A DNA stretch of 64,000 nucleotides from Streptomyces sp. NBC_01317 (GTDB lineage Bacteria; Actinomycetota; Actinomycetes; Streptomycetales; Streptomycetaceae). Numbering within the stretch: position 1 is the stretch's first letter; every line of letters starts with the position of its first letter. The stretch spans positions 1,860,001 through 1,924,000 of the forward strand of contig NZ_CP108393.1 of NCBI RefSeq assembly GCF_035961655.1, written 5' to 3'. The position numbers and the translations under genes were made by a program. Shown in pieces: positions 1-7,906 of this stretch. Under the pieces are notes generated by a model, which searched no databases, was not told where the DNA came from, and saw only the letters and a list, made by a program, of their open reading frames with translations.

Positions 1-324
1 CGCTATTTCACCGGCCCCCTGGACCACACCGACAGCATGCTGTTCGCGGTGCGGGCGCGGCCCGAGGAGTCCCACCGCCTCGCCGAGGTGCGGCACATCG
101 ACGGCACGGCCCGCCTGCAGACCGTACGGCCCGACACCCACCTCCTGCTGCACCGGCTGTGCCACGCGGTCGGCGACCGGACCGGGCTGCCCGTCCTCGT
201 CAACACCAGTGCCAACGCAGGCGGCAGGCCCATCCTCAACCACCTCGACCAGGCTCTGGAGCTCCTGGCGGAGACGGAACTGGACGCCGTGGTGCTGCCC
301 GGGCGCCGTCTGATCGTCCAGTGA
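1..324 (+). CDS. Carbamoyltransferase (NodU/CmcH type), C-terminal end only
   Basis: The reading frame is open from the first base, so the gene begins upstream of the window and about 107 residues are visible. They align by eye with the C-terminal (YrdC-like) part of the complete carbamoyltransferase at 4796-6679: 'HIDGTARLQTV' matches its 'HVDGSARVQTV', and 'DRTGLPVLVNTSANAGG' matches its 'DRTGCPVLVNTSFNVRG'. This half of the family binds carbamoyl-adenylate and transfers carbamoyl to a hydroxyl of a small-molecule acceptor. The usual NTSFN..GEPI block reads NTSAN..GRPI here, so this copy has diverged. A 100-base gap separates it from the dioxygenase at 425, consistent with one operon. The catalytic N-terminal half cannot be judged. 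Confidence 0.85.
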   Translation, partial: RYFTGPLDHTDSMLFAVRARPEESHRLAEVRHIDGTARLQTVRPDTHLLLHRLCHAVGDRTGLPVLVNTSANAGGRPILNHLDQALELLAETELDAVVLPGRRLIVQ

Positions 325-424
325 TCCCTGCCCGCCCGGCAGCGGGAGGGCCGCCGGAGAACGGCGGTGCGGTCCGGGCCCGCCCACCCCATCCCCACAG
401 GCGCCGTCCCCCTGGAGAGTGCAC

Positions 425-1327
425 GTGTCCACCACCCAACTGCGAGACATCCGCAAGACACAGCCGCTGCGCGTCCTGTCCCCCGCCGACTTCGCCCGGT
501 GGACCGAGCAGGGTTACGTCATCGTCCGCCGGGCGGTGGCGCCCGAGACGGTCACCGCGCTCGCGGCCGGACTGCGTTCCTTCCTCGACATGCGCACGGA
601 CGACCCCTCGACCTGGACGTCCCCGCACACCGGCAACGACCGGCTGCCCGGCCACAGCGGACTGGTCGAGATGTACAACCACCAGGCGCAGTGGGACGTA
701 CGCCAGACACCCCGGGTGTACGAGGCGTTCACCGACGTCTGGGACCTGGACGAGCTGTGGGTGACCATCGACTTCGCCAACGTCAACCCGCCCAACCGGG
801 GACAGCGCGCCTTCGACGGGTTCGTCCACTGGGACGTGGACACCTCCGCCGACCCGCTGCCGGTGAGCTGTCAGGCGGTGCTCTCGCTGACGGAGGGCGA
901 CGAGGAGATCGGCGGCTTCCAGTGCGTGCCCGAGATCTTCGCCGAGTGGGAGAAGTGGGTGAGCCGGCAGCCCGCCGACCGGGACCCCTTCACCCCGGAC
1001 ATCACCGGCTACTCGATCACCACCCCGGAGGTGGCACCCGGCGACCTGATCATCTTCAACAGCCTGCTCCCGCACGGCGTGCACCCGAACGTCTCCGAGG
1101 GGCGGGTGCGTATGGCGCAGTATCTGACGATGGCGCCGGCCTGGGAGGAGAACGCCGAACTGCGTGAGGCGCGGGTGGGGTTCTGGCGGGACCGGGTTCC
1201 GCCGCACCCGCCGGAGGGCGGGGCCCGCAAGCGGGAGGCGGAGCTGTACGGGCCGGCGCGCCTGACCGAGCTGGGCGAACGGCTGCTGGGACTGCGCGAG
1301 TGGCACCGGGGGAGCGTCGTTGGCTAG
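425..1327 (+). CDS. Phytanoyl-CoA dioxygenase (PhyH) family Fe(II)/2-oxoglutarate oxygenase
   Basis: This 300-residue protein fits the PhyH family of non-haem iron, 2-oxoglutarate-dependent oxygenases. The facial triad is visible as His135-Trp-Asp137 in 'VHWDVDTS' and His217 in 'LLPHGVHPN', followed by an Arg in 'GRVRMAQYL' suited to binding the 2-oxoglutarate carboxylate. GTG at 425 is preferred over GTG at 419, because a GGAG box at 414-417 sits about seven bases upstream of 425 and almost touches 419. Family members hydroxylate natural-product scaffolds. Between two carbamoyltransferase genes it could create the hydroxyl that is carbamoylated, but that is inference. Its last bases overlap the next gene, which suggests translational coupling. 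Confidence 0.85.
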   Translation: MSTTQLRDIRKTQPLRVLSPADFARWTEQGYVIVRRAVAPETVTALAAGLRSFLDMRTDDPSTWTSPHTGNDRLPGHSGLVEMYNHQAQWDVRQTPRVYEAFTDVWDLDELWVTIDFANVNPPNRGQRAFDGFVHWDVDTSADPLPVSCQAVLSLTEGDEEIGGFQCVPEIFAEWEKWVSRQPADRDPFTPDITGYSITTPEVAPGDLIIFNSLLPHGVHPNVSEGRVRMAQYLTMAPAWEENAELREARVGFWRDRVPPHPPEGGARKREAELYGPARLTELGERLLGLREWHRGSVVG

Positions 1328-2642
1328 CACCGCCTCACCGAAGGCCCGCGCGGAGGGACGGGCGGACCTGGGCCGTCCGTTCCACTGGCTGTGGGCCTCC
1401 ACCGCGGCCTCCAACGCGGGCGACGGCGTCACACGGACGCTGCTGCCGCTGCTCGTCGTCGCGCACCACCCCGATCCGGCGGCGGTCGCGGGCCTGACGG
1501 CTGTGAACATGCTGCCGTGGCTGCTCCTCGCGCTGCCGGCGGGTGTCCTGGCCGACCGGGTGGACCGGCGCCGCCTCGTGCTCGGCAGCAACGCGGTCCG
1601 GGCGGCGGCGCTGGCCGGAGCGGCCCTCGCGCTCGCGCAGGACCGGCCGCTGGTCCTGCTGTACGGGCTGGCGTTCGTGCTGGGCGTCGCCGAGACACTG
1701 GCCGACACCGCCGCCCCGGCGATGCTGCCGCGCCTGGTCGACGAGCGGCACCTGGAGCGGGCCAACGGGCGTCTGTCGGCGGCGCAGATCGTGCTCGGTG
1801 AAACGGCCGGACCGCCCGTGGCGGGTCTCCTCGCGGGGCTGGCGGCCTCCGTCGCGCTGGCCACGGGCGGCGCGCTGTACGCGCTGGCGGCGCTGCTCCT
1901 GCTGAGCCTCGTCCCGTCCCCCGGGAGCGCGCGGGCGCCGCAGTCGGGCGGGGCGCGCTCCGCGGAGGCGCGCGGAGAACGGCGAGGAGGTGTGCTCAAG
2001 GACATCCGGGAGGGCGTCGGGTTCGTTCTGCGCCACCGCACCCTGCGGCTCACCCTGGCCGCGAGCGCCCTGTACGGACTGGTCTTCTCGGCGACCTTCT
2101 CGATGCTGGTCCTGCTCAGCGACCGCACCCTGGGGCTGAGCGGCGCCGGGTACGGACTGCTGCTTGCCGCCGGGTCGCTGGGCGCCGTCGCGGGCAGCTG
2201 GCTGGCGCCCCGGGCCGCCGGCCGGCTGCCCACCGTACGGCTGGCCCGCTGGTCCCTGGCGGCGTCCGGAGTCGCGTACGTCCTGCTGGGAGCGGCGCGG
2301 GACCCCCTGCTCGCGGGGCTGGCGCTGGCCGCGAACGGCGTCTTCATGATGGGCTGGAACATTCCGGTGATGTCGCTGCGCCAGCGGCTGACGCCCGAGA
2401 ACCTCCAGGGCCGGGTGATGAGCGTGTCCCGGCTGTGCGCCTGGGGCACCATGCCGGTCGGCGCCTTGCTCGGCGGGCTGCTCGCCGGAGCCCTGTCCGT
2501 CCCCGCGGTGTTCGTCGTCTGCGGCGCCGTCCTGACCGCGGGTGCCCTGCTGCTGCTCGCCCCCCTGCGCGACTCCCCGGACGGACCCGGCCGGTCGCGC
2601 CCGCGTCCCGATCCGCACGACCGCCCATCCGACAAGGAGTGA
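1320..2642 (+). CDS. MFS transporter
   Basis: A 440-residue major facilitator protein with about 12 hydrophobic segments. The loop 'ADRVDRRRLVLGSN' is the conserved cytoplasmic loop 2-3 signature (G-x-L-a-D-r-x-g-r-k-x type). The half-repeats are separated by a basic and polar stretch near residues 200-225. The start is TTG at 1320, eight bases inside the end of the dioxygenase gene and preceded by a GGGGGAG box at about 1308-1314. The overall pattern ('NAGDGVTRTLLPLL' at the N-terminus) resembles drug-efflux MFS proteins that export natural products. It probably exports the product of the surrounding carbamoyltransferase locus, or gives self-resistance. The substrate is unknown. Confidence 0.85.
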   Translation: MASTASPKARAEGRADLGRPFHWLWASTAASNAGDGVTRTLLPLLVVAHHPDPAAVAGLTAVNMLPWLLLALPAGVLADRVDRRRLVLGSNAVRAAALAGAALALAQDRPLVLLYGLAFVLGVAETLADTAAPAMLPRLVDERHLERANGRLSAAQIVLGETAGPPVAGLLAGLAASVALATGGALYALAALLLLSLVPSPGSARAPQSGGARSAEARGERRGGVLKDIREGVGFVLRHRTLRLTLAASALYGLVFSATFSMLVLLSDRTLGLSGAGYGLLLAAGSLGAVAGSWLAPRAAGRLPTVRLARWSLAASGVAYVLLGAARDPLLAGLALAANGVFMMGWNIPVMSLRQRLTPENLQGRVMSVSRLCAWGTMPVGALLGGLLAGALSVPAVFVVCGAVLTAGALLLLAPLRDSPDGPGRSRPRPDPHDRPSDKE

Positions 2643-2645
2643 CCA

Positions 2646-3578
2646 TTGGACACGCAGTTGTACGACACGGTGATCGTCGGGGGCGGCCCGGCCGGCCTGA
2701 ACGGGGCTCTCTACCTGGGCCGTTCGCGCCGCCGGGTGTTACTGATCGACTCCGGCGACGCGCGCAACATGGCGGCCGGGGTGATGCACAACGTGCTCAC
2801 CAACGACGGTGCGGGCATCGCCGACTTCCGGGTCCGCTCTCGCGCCCAACTCGACCAGTACGACGTCTCGTTCCGCGACGACGAGGTGGTGTCCGCGGTC
2901 GGCGAGGGCGACTGTGTGGTGGTCGCGACCAAGGAGTCGGGCGTCTTCCGCGCCCGCACCCTGCTGTACGCGGCGGGCGTACGTTCCCTCCTGCCCCCGG
3001 TGCCGGGGATCACGGACCTGTGGGGGAAGACCGTGTTCGAGTGCCCGTACTGCCACGCCTGGGAGGTCCGCGAGCGGAGCATCGCCGTGTACGGCGGGGC
3101 GGTCCCCGGTGAGTGCCTGGCGTCGACCCTCACAGTGTGGTCCGACGACATCACCTACCTTTCCGACCGGCGGGAGCTGCCCGAGGACGAGCGGGACCGG
3201 CTCACCGCGGCAGGGGTGCCGGTCCGCGCGGAGAAGGTGGCGGGACTCCACCCGCACCCCGACGGCGTGGGCGTGCGGTTCGAGGACGGCGGCGCCGCGA
3301 GCTACGGCGCGTTGTTCCTGCACCTCGACATGGAGCCCCGGGTGGAGCCCCTGCGCCCCTGGATCGACGCACCGGACCTGGAGTCGCTCCAGACCGACGA
3401 CCGGGGCCGCACCGGCGTCCCCCGCCTGTACGTGGCGGGTGACCTGGGACGCAACATGCACCAGGCGGCGATGGCCGCGTCCAGCGGCGGACTGGCCGCC
3501 ATGGCCGTCAACGCCGACCTGATCCGGGAGGACCGGCCCGGCTCCCTGCCCGCGCCGCCGCCCGCCCGGACGCCCTGA
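2646..3578 (+). CDS. Thioredoxin-reductase-like FAD/NAD(P) oxidoreductase with CPYC motif
   Basis: This 310-residue flavoprotein has the FAD-binding GGGPAG at residues 12-17, a redox-active Cys133-Pro-Tyr-Cys136-His motif, and the C-terminal FAD motif 'YVAGDLGRN'. Its length matches low-molecular-weight thioredoxin reductases. The active site is Cys-x-x-Cys-His rather than the Cys-Ala-x-Cys-Asp of true TrxB. That His-containing form occurs in TrxR-like dithiol oxidases of natural-product pathways (GliT/HlmI group) and in many actinobacterial homologues of unknown role. The start is TTG at 2646, just after the MFS stop, with an AAGGAG box at the end of that gene. Codon 32 is TTA (2739-2741), so translation probably depends on the bldA tRNA, a mark of developmentally controlled accessory genes in Streptomyces. 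Confidence 0.82.
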   Translation: MDTQLYDTVIVGGGPAGLNGALYLGRSRRRVLLIDSGDARNMAAGVMHNVLTNDGAGIADFRVRSRAQLDQYDVSFRDDEVVSAVGEGDCVVVATKESGVFRARTLLYAAGVRSLLPPVPGITDLWGKTVFECPYCHAWEVRERSIAVYGGAVPGECLASTLTVWSDDITYLSDRRELPEDERDRLTAAGVPVRAEKVAGLHPHPDGVGVRFEDGGAASYGALFLHLDMEPRVEPLRPWIDAPDLESLQTDDRGRTGVPRLYVAGDLGRNMHQAAMAASSGGLAAMAVNADLIREDRPGSLPAPPPARTP

Positions 3579-3632
3579 CCGCTGCCCCGCAGCTCGCCCT
3601 CCACCGCGCACACCGACGGGAGCACCGCGACG

Positions 3633-4550
3633 ATGACATCACCCCGCGCCGCGTACACGCCGCACATGGAGCACTACACTTTCGTCCTGGAGGACCAGCC
3701 CTATCTGGGGTACTTCCAGTACGGCGGTGAGAAGACGCCCGTCCACACCACCGACCGGCACGGTTTCCGGGTCACTCCCGGCCCCGGCGGGCAGCGGGCC
3801 ACGGTCGGCGACGACCGCCCCGAGGGCCCCGCCCGGGTACTGGCGGGCAGTTCCGCCGTGTTCGGCGTGGGCGCCACCGGGGACGCCGCGACCATCAGCG
3901 CGCGCCTGTGGAACGCGCACGCGCCCCGCCTGCCGTGGCTCAACTTCGCCGGCCAGAGTTACAACTCGGCCCAGGAGCTGCTGCTGTTCACCCTGTTCCA
4001 GCACGAGCTGCCGCCCGTCGAGGACATCGTGCTGATGTCGGGGGTGAACAACATGGTGCTGAGCAGGCTGCCCGAGGAGAAGCAGGGCCGGCACGGCGCG
4101 TTCTTCGACTGCGGGCCCGCCCCGGACGTCGTACCGCCGCCGGACCGGCGGGTCGCGCACGCGACCGATCTGACCCTGCGTCATCTGCGCGGCTGGAAGG
4201 TGCTCGCGGACGGGCTCGGGGCGCGGTTGACGTTCGTCCTGCAACCGCTCGCGCCGTGGGTGCGCGAGGAGCCGCTGCCTCGCGAGAGGCTCCTCTTCGA
4301 GGAACTGGACGAGGTGTCCAACTTCCGCCGGTTCCACGACGACATCTCCACGACGGCGATCGGCCGCTCCTACGCGGAGCGGCTCGCCACCGGCTGCGCC
4401 GTGCTGGATGTCCCCTTCCTGGACATGAACGTCGAGCTGGGTGAGGCCGCCACACCGGAGGACTGGCTGTTCGTCGACCGGGTGCACTGCACCGACCTGG
4501 GCTACGACCTGGTGGCCCGGCGGCTGGCCGACCGTCTGGACCTCGCGTGA
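3633..4550 (+). CDS. SGNH/GDSL-type hydrolase-like protein
   Basis: This 305-residue protein shows the four SGNH blocks in order: block I 'LAGSSAVFGVGAT' with Ser73/74 as nucleophile, block II Gly/Asn in 'NFAGQSYNSAQE', block III 'GVNN' at 137-140, and the Asp282-x-x-His285 pair in 'VDRVHCTDLG'. SGNH proteins hydrolyse or transfer acyl groups on esters of small molecules or glycans. No signal peptide is visible, so it is probably cytosolic. Two in-frame ATGs exist, at 3633 and 3666. 3633 is used because a GGGAG box lies at 3617-3621. SGNH proteins recur beside NodU-type carbamoyltransferases and SxtJ-type membrane proteins, as here. The substrate is unknown. Confidence 0.72.
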   Translation: MTSPRAAYTPHMEHYTFVLEDQPYLGYFQYGGEKTPVHTTDRHGFRVTPGPGGQRATVGDDRPEGPARVLAGSSAVFGVGATGDAATISARLWNAHAPRLPWLNFAGQSYNSAQELLLFTLFQHELPPVEDIVLMSGVNNMVLSRLPEEKQGRHGAFFDCGPAPDVVPPPDRRVAHATDLTLRHLRGWKVLADGLGARLTFVLQPLAPWVREEPLPRERLLFEELDEVSNFRRFHDDISTTAIGRSYAERLATGCAVLDVPFLDMNVELGEAATPEDWLFVDRVHCTDLGYDLVARRLADRLDLA

Positions 4551-4777
4551 AGGGGCCCGGCGACGGCGGGGAGCGCGGGACCGAACCGCCCCCGCCGGCC
4601 CGCCGTCTCGCGTCCTGGCTCCGGATCCGGAACCGCGTCGTGCGGAGCGCCGACGCCGCGGACCCGGTCGGGCCCCCGGCCACACCGGAGGCGGACCGGA
4701 CGGCCCGGGAGTCCCCACCGCCGAACCGGCCGCGCCCGCAACCGGAGGACGACGCGTCCGTCTATCCGCTGTTCTGA
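4547..4777 (+). CDS. Small coupled ORF, proline-rich hypothetical protein
   Basis: A 76-residue ORF starting at a GTG that overlaps the SGNH stop codon in a GTGA arrangement, the classic sign of translational coupling. It sits 18 bases before the complete carbamoyltransferase. The protein is basic near the middle ('RRLASWLRIRNRVVRSAD'), then proline-rich and probably disordered, ending 'DDASVYPLF'. No membrane segment or domain is recognised. Its position matches that of tiny accessory ORFs often seen between SGNH and carbamoyltransferase genes, and a terminal aromatic-x-LF is also seen in some small DUF5989-type proteins. That resemblance is too short to be evidence of homology. It could be real or a chance open frame in GC-rich DNA. 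Confidence 0.45.
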   Translation: MKGPGDGGERGTEPPPPARRLASWLRIRNRVVRSADAADPVGPPATPEADRTARESPPPNRPRPQPEDDASVYPLF

Positions 4778-4795
4778 CCTGGGGAAGGTGGCGGC

Positions 4796-6679
4796 ATGGG
4801 AAAACGGACCGGTGCGGGGCCGACCGGCGGCGCGGGCCGGGACGGTCCGGTCCTGGGCATCTCCGCCTACTACCACGACAGTGCGGCGGCCGTGGTCCGC
4901 GACGGTGTTCCGGTGGCCGCCGCCCAGGAGGAGCGGTTCAGCAGGCGCCGGCACGACTCCGGCTTCCCGGACCGGGCCGTCGCCTACTGCCTGCGGGAGG
5001 CGGGGCTGCGCCTGGACGAACTGGCGGCCGTGGCGTTCTACGAGGACCCGGCACTGAAGTTCCGCCGGGTGATGGCCACGTGGCTGGCGACGGCGCCGCA
5101 CGGCTTCCCGGTCTTCCGCCGGGCCTTCCCCTCGTGGGCCGGCTGGAAGCGGCACGCCCTGGACGATGTGCGCGCGCGGCTGGGCGCGCTGTCCGGAGGA
5201 CGGCCGCTGCCACCGGTGGTGGCGCACCGGCACCACGCCTCGCACGCCGCGTCCGCGTTCCTGCCCAGCCCGTACCCGTCGGCGGCGGTGCTGTGTGTCG
5301 ACGGTGTCGGCGAGTGGGCGACGACGACGCTGTGGCACGGCCGGGGCACCGGGCTGGTCCCGCTCGCCGAGCTGCGCTTCCCGCATTCGCTCGGCATGCT
5401 GTATTCGGCGTTCACCCACTTCTGCGGTTTCAAGGTCGACTCGGGCGAGTACAAGCTGATGGGCCTCGCCCCGTACGGGACGCCTCGCTGGGCACCCCTC
5501 ATCCGGGAGCGGCTGATCGACGTCAAGGCGGACGGGTCGTTCCGCCTCGATCTGCGCCACTTCACCTTCCAGTACGGCAGGAGCATGACCGGACGGGCCT
5601 TCGAGGAGCTGTTCGGCGGGCCGCGGCGCGTCCCCGAGGGACCGCTCACGGAGCGGGAGTTCGACCTCGCCGCCTCGGTGCAGGCGGTGACCGAGGAGGT
5701 GGTGCTGCGGCTGGCCCGCACCGTGGTGGAGCGCACGGGTGAGCGGCGGCTGTGCCTGGCCGGCGGTGTCGCGCTGAACTGCGTGGCCAACGGAAGGCTC
5801 GTGGACGAGGGCGTCTGCGACGAGCTGTGGGTGCAGCCGGCCGCCGGGGACGCCGGCGGCGCGCTGGGCGCGGCTCTGGCGGAGTCGCACGGCCGGGGCG
5901 CGCCACGCACCCATGTGCGGCGAGGTACGGACGCGATGGCGGGCGCCCTGCTCGGTCCTGCGTACGACGCCGGCCGGATCGCGGAGTTCCTGGAGCGGGG
6001 CGATCGTCCCGCCGTGCGCCTGCCGGAGCCGGAACTGGTCGAGCGGGTGGCCGCCGAGCTGGCGCGGGGGAAGGTGGTGGGCTGGTTCCAGGGGCGCATG
6101 GAGTTCGGTCCGCGCGCGCTGGGCAACCGGTCGATCCTGGCTGATCCGCGCGATCCCGGGACACAGTCCACGCTCAACCTGAAGATCAAGTTCCGGGAAT
6201 CCTTCCGCCCCTTCGCCCCCGCTGTGCTCGCCGAGGAGGCCAAGGACTGGTTCGACCTCGCCGGGGAGAGCCCGTACATGCTGCTGACCGCGCGGGTCGC
6301 GGCGTCGCGACGCCGGTCGTACGGGCCGGAGGCGGAGGCACTGACCGGCCTGGACCTGCTGCGGGTGCCGCGCTCGACGATCCCGGCGGTCACGCACGTG
6401 GACGGGTCGGCCCGGGTGCAGACCGTCACCGCCGAGCGCAACGCCCGCTTCCACGCGCTGCTGACCGCGTTCCGGGACCGGACGGGCTGCCCGGTGCTGG
6501 TGAACACCTCCTTCAACGTGCGCGGCGAACCGATCGTCCGCGACCCCGCCGAGGCGTACGCCTGCTTCATGCGCACCCGGATCGACCTGCTGGTGCTGGG
6601 CGACTTCCTGCTGGACAAGCGGGACCAGCCCGCGTGGCGGGAGGAGGGGGACTGGCGTGCCGCGATCCCGGTGGACTGA
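4796..6679 (+). CDS. Carbamoyltransferase, NodU/CmcH family
   Basis: This 627-residue protein is a full-length member of the O-carbamoyltransferase family (NodU, CmcH, TobZ, SxtI). The N-terminal Kae1-like half starts 'LGISAYYHDSAAAVV', carries the metal-binding histidines in 'HRHHASHAASAF', and has the nucleotide-binding 'VDGVGEWATTTLW' and 'LAGGVALNCVANG' loops. The C-terminal half has 'GRMEFGPRALGNRSIL', 'FRPFAP' and 'NTSFNVRGEPI', as expected for carbamoyl-phosphate use and acceptor transfer. The predicted reaction moves carbamoyl from carbamoyl phosphate through carbamoyl-AMP to a hydroxyl of a small molecule. An AAGGTGG box precedes ATG 4796. The next gene overlaps its 3' end by 23 bases. 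The acceptor is unknown. Confidence 0.93.
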   Translation: MGKRTGAGPTGGAGRDGPVLGISAYYHDSAAAVVRDGVPVAAAQEERFSRRRHDSGFPDRAVAYCLREAGLRLDELAAVAFYEDPALKFRRVMATWLATAPHGFPVFRRAFPSWAGWKRHALDDVRARLGALSGGRPLPPVVAHRHHASHAASAFLPSPYPSAAVLCVDGVGEWATTTLWHGRGTGLVPLAELRFPHSLGMLYSAFTHFCGFKVDSGEYKLMGLAPYGTPRWAPLIRERLIDVKADGSFRLDLRHFTFQYGRSMTGRAFEELFGGPRRVPEGPLTEREFDLAASVQAVTEEVVLRLARTVVERTGERRLCLAGGVALNCVANGRLVDEGVCDELWVQPAAGDAGGALGAALAESHGRGAPRTHVRRGTDAMAGALLGPAYDAGRIAEFLERGDRPAVRLPEPELVERVAAELARGKVVGWFQGRMEFGPRALGNRSILADPRDPGTQSTLNLKIKFRESFRPFAPAVLAEEAKDWFDLAGESPYMLLTARVAASRRRSYGPEAEALTGLDLLRVPRSTIPAVTHVDGSARVQTVTAERNARFHALLTAFRDRTGCPVLVNTSFNVRGEPIVRDPAEAYACFMRTRIDLLVLGDFLLDKRDQPAWREEGDWRAAIPVD

Positions 6680-6896
6680 GTTCCTGGGCACACTGGGCCT
6701 GGCCGTCCTGTACTTCGGCGTACTGACGCCGGTCGCGTGGTGTGTCCGTGCGGTACGAGACCCACTGCACCGGCCCTGGGACGCGGACCGGCCCGGCTAT
6801 CTGGAGCCGCCGGACCGGAGCGGGGCGCCGCCGGGGGCCGGGAGACGGCGGCCGGCGACCGGACGGACGCGTGGGTTCAGCGGCCGCCGGGGGTGA
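6657..6896 (+). CDS. SxtJ-like small membrane protein
   Basis: A 79-residue protein starting at GTG 6657 inside the carbamoyltransferase gene. One clear membrane segment covers about residues 8-28 ('FLGTLGLAVLYFGVLTPVAW'). It is followed by 'RDPLHRPWDADRPGYLEPP', which fits the end of SxtJ-family proteins as I know them: TP-x-G, Arg, DPL-x-R, then a Tyr-aromatic-Pro stretch. SxtJ-type proteins sit beside NodU-type carbamoyltransferases in saxitoxin and many uncharacterised clusters, and their role is unknown. This one keeps only the second half of the usual length, plus a basic Gly/Arg tail. Its 3' end overlaps the convergent methyltransferase by 20 bases. Confidence 0.62.
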   Translation: MPRSRWTEFLGTLGLAVLYFGVLTPVAWCVRAVRDPLHRPWDADRPGYLEPPDRSGAPPGAGRRRPATGRTRGFSGRRG

Positions 6897-7503
6897 CGGC
6901 CGACGTCACCACCACGCGGCGGTCGCCGAGGACATGGACCCGGGAGACGGCGCCGGTCAGACCGTTCGCGGCGGCCCAGGCGTCGGCCTCCGCGGCGCTG
7001 CCCGGGAGCGGGACATCCGCCGCGAGGAGCACGGAGAAGCGTTCGGAGGGCCGGAAGTGCGTGGCCAGCGGGAGGGTGAACCCCACCCGCCCGCCCGGGC
7101 GCAGCACCCGCCGCCAGTCGGCGACCGCCCCGCTGCCGAGGAAGTGCAGCGAGGAGGCGCAGAGAACGACGTCGAGGGAGTGGGCGGCGGCCGGCAACGG
7201 CACCGCGTCGGCGAGGCGCCAGTCGATCGCCCCGCTCGCCGTCAGGGAGGCGCCACGCGCCCGGCCGGCCTCGATCATGCCGGGCGACACATCGACGGCA
7301 AGAACGGGCGGCGCGCCGGCGGGGCGGCTGCGCGCGAGTTGCAGGGCCACAGCACCCGCTCCACAGGCCACATCGGCGACGACGTCCGCCACCCCGGGCC
7401 CGACCAGCGCCAGCAGCGCCCGCGCGACCTCTTCGTGGTGCTCGTGGTCGTAACGGGGGGCAAGATCGTCGAAGACCCGGGCGAGGCTTGCGCTCTGCGT
7501 CAC
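6877..7503 (-). CDS. Class I SAM-dependent methyltransferase
   Basis: A 208-residue protein with the Rossmann methyltransferase pattern. Motif I is 'VADVACGAGAVALQLA' (about residues 39-54), an acidic residue ends strand 2 in 'VLAVDVSPGMIEAGRA', and 'LDVVLCASSLHFLG' is motif IV. 'VLRPGGRVGFTLPL' matches the post-motif strand of the UbiE/MT-11 type. It faces the carbamoyltransferase operon, and its stop lies 20 bases inside the SxtJ-like gene. The substrate cannot be predicted. It may decorate the same product or be unrelated housekeeping. The start is GTG, reading 'MTQSASLARVFDDLAPRYD', the usual N-terminal helix of this type. Confidence 0.85.
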   Translation of the reverse strand: MTQSASLARVFDDLAPRYDHEHHEEVARALLALVGPGVADVVADVACGAGAVALQLARSRPAGAPPVLAVDVSPGMIEAGRARGASLTASGAIDWRLADAVPLPAAAHSLDVVLCASSLHFLGSGAVADWRRVLRPGGRVGFTLPLATHFRPSERFSVLLAADVPLPGSAAEADAWAAANGLTGAVSRVHVLGDRRVVVTSAVTPGGR

Positions 7504-7906
7504 CGGGCGATCCTACGTGCGACTGCGCGGCTTCACGGTGGTGAACTCCGGCGGGCCGGCGTGGCGCCGGCCAAGAAGCGTGTCGAGGAAGTCCCCCGTG
7601 CCCGAGGTGAACAGGCGCGGCTCGTGCTCTCGTGACGTCATGCACCGCATCCCTCCCCCGAGAACCCCATGGTGCGCCGGGACCGTCCGGGCGTCGAGAG
7701 CGCCGACATCGAGGACATCGTTTCCCCGTCACCGCCCTCTCGGACGACGACTCACGCGCTGACAGCCCTGGAGTGTCGACAATCAGGCGGTTCGGCTCTG
7801 TCGGGGACCTTGTGATGTCTCATCTGAACGGCAGGTGCCGCCGCCACGTTCTCGCCCCCACACCCCCTGCTTCCCGCGCCTGCGGGGACGGCTCCTGTTG
7901 GGGTGA
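7504..7906. other. Intergenic region without a supported gene
   Basis: About 400 bases lie between the methyltransferase start and the stop of the first P-domain gene. Open frames here are short, arginine-rich and lack ribosome-binding sites, so none is called. No strong inverted repeat was found. The stretch should hold the methyltransferase promoter and the end of the P-domain transcript. Confidence 0.6.

Noticed and set aside
236..2668. 810-residue open frame on the minus strand opposite the dioxygenase and MFS genes
   Set aside because: It is Arg/Ser/Pro-rich shadow coding of GC-rich DNA with no domains, and it lies fully opposite genes with clear family motifs.
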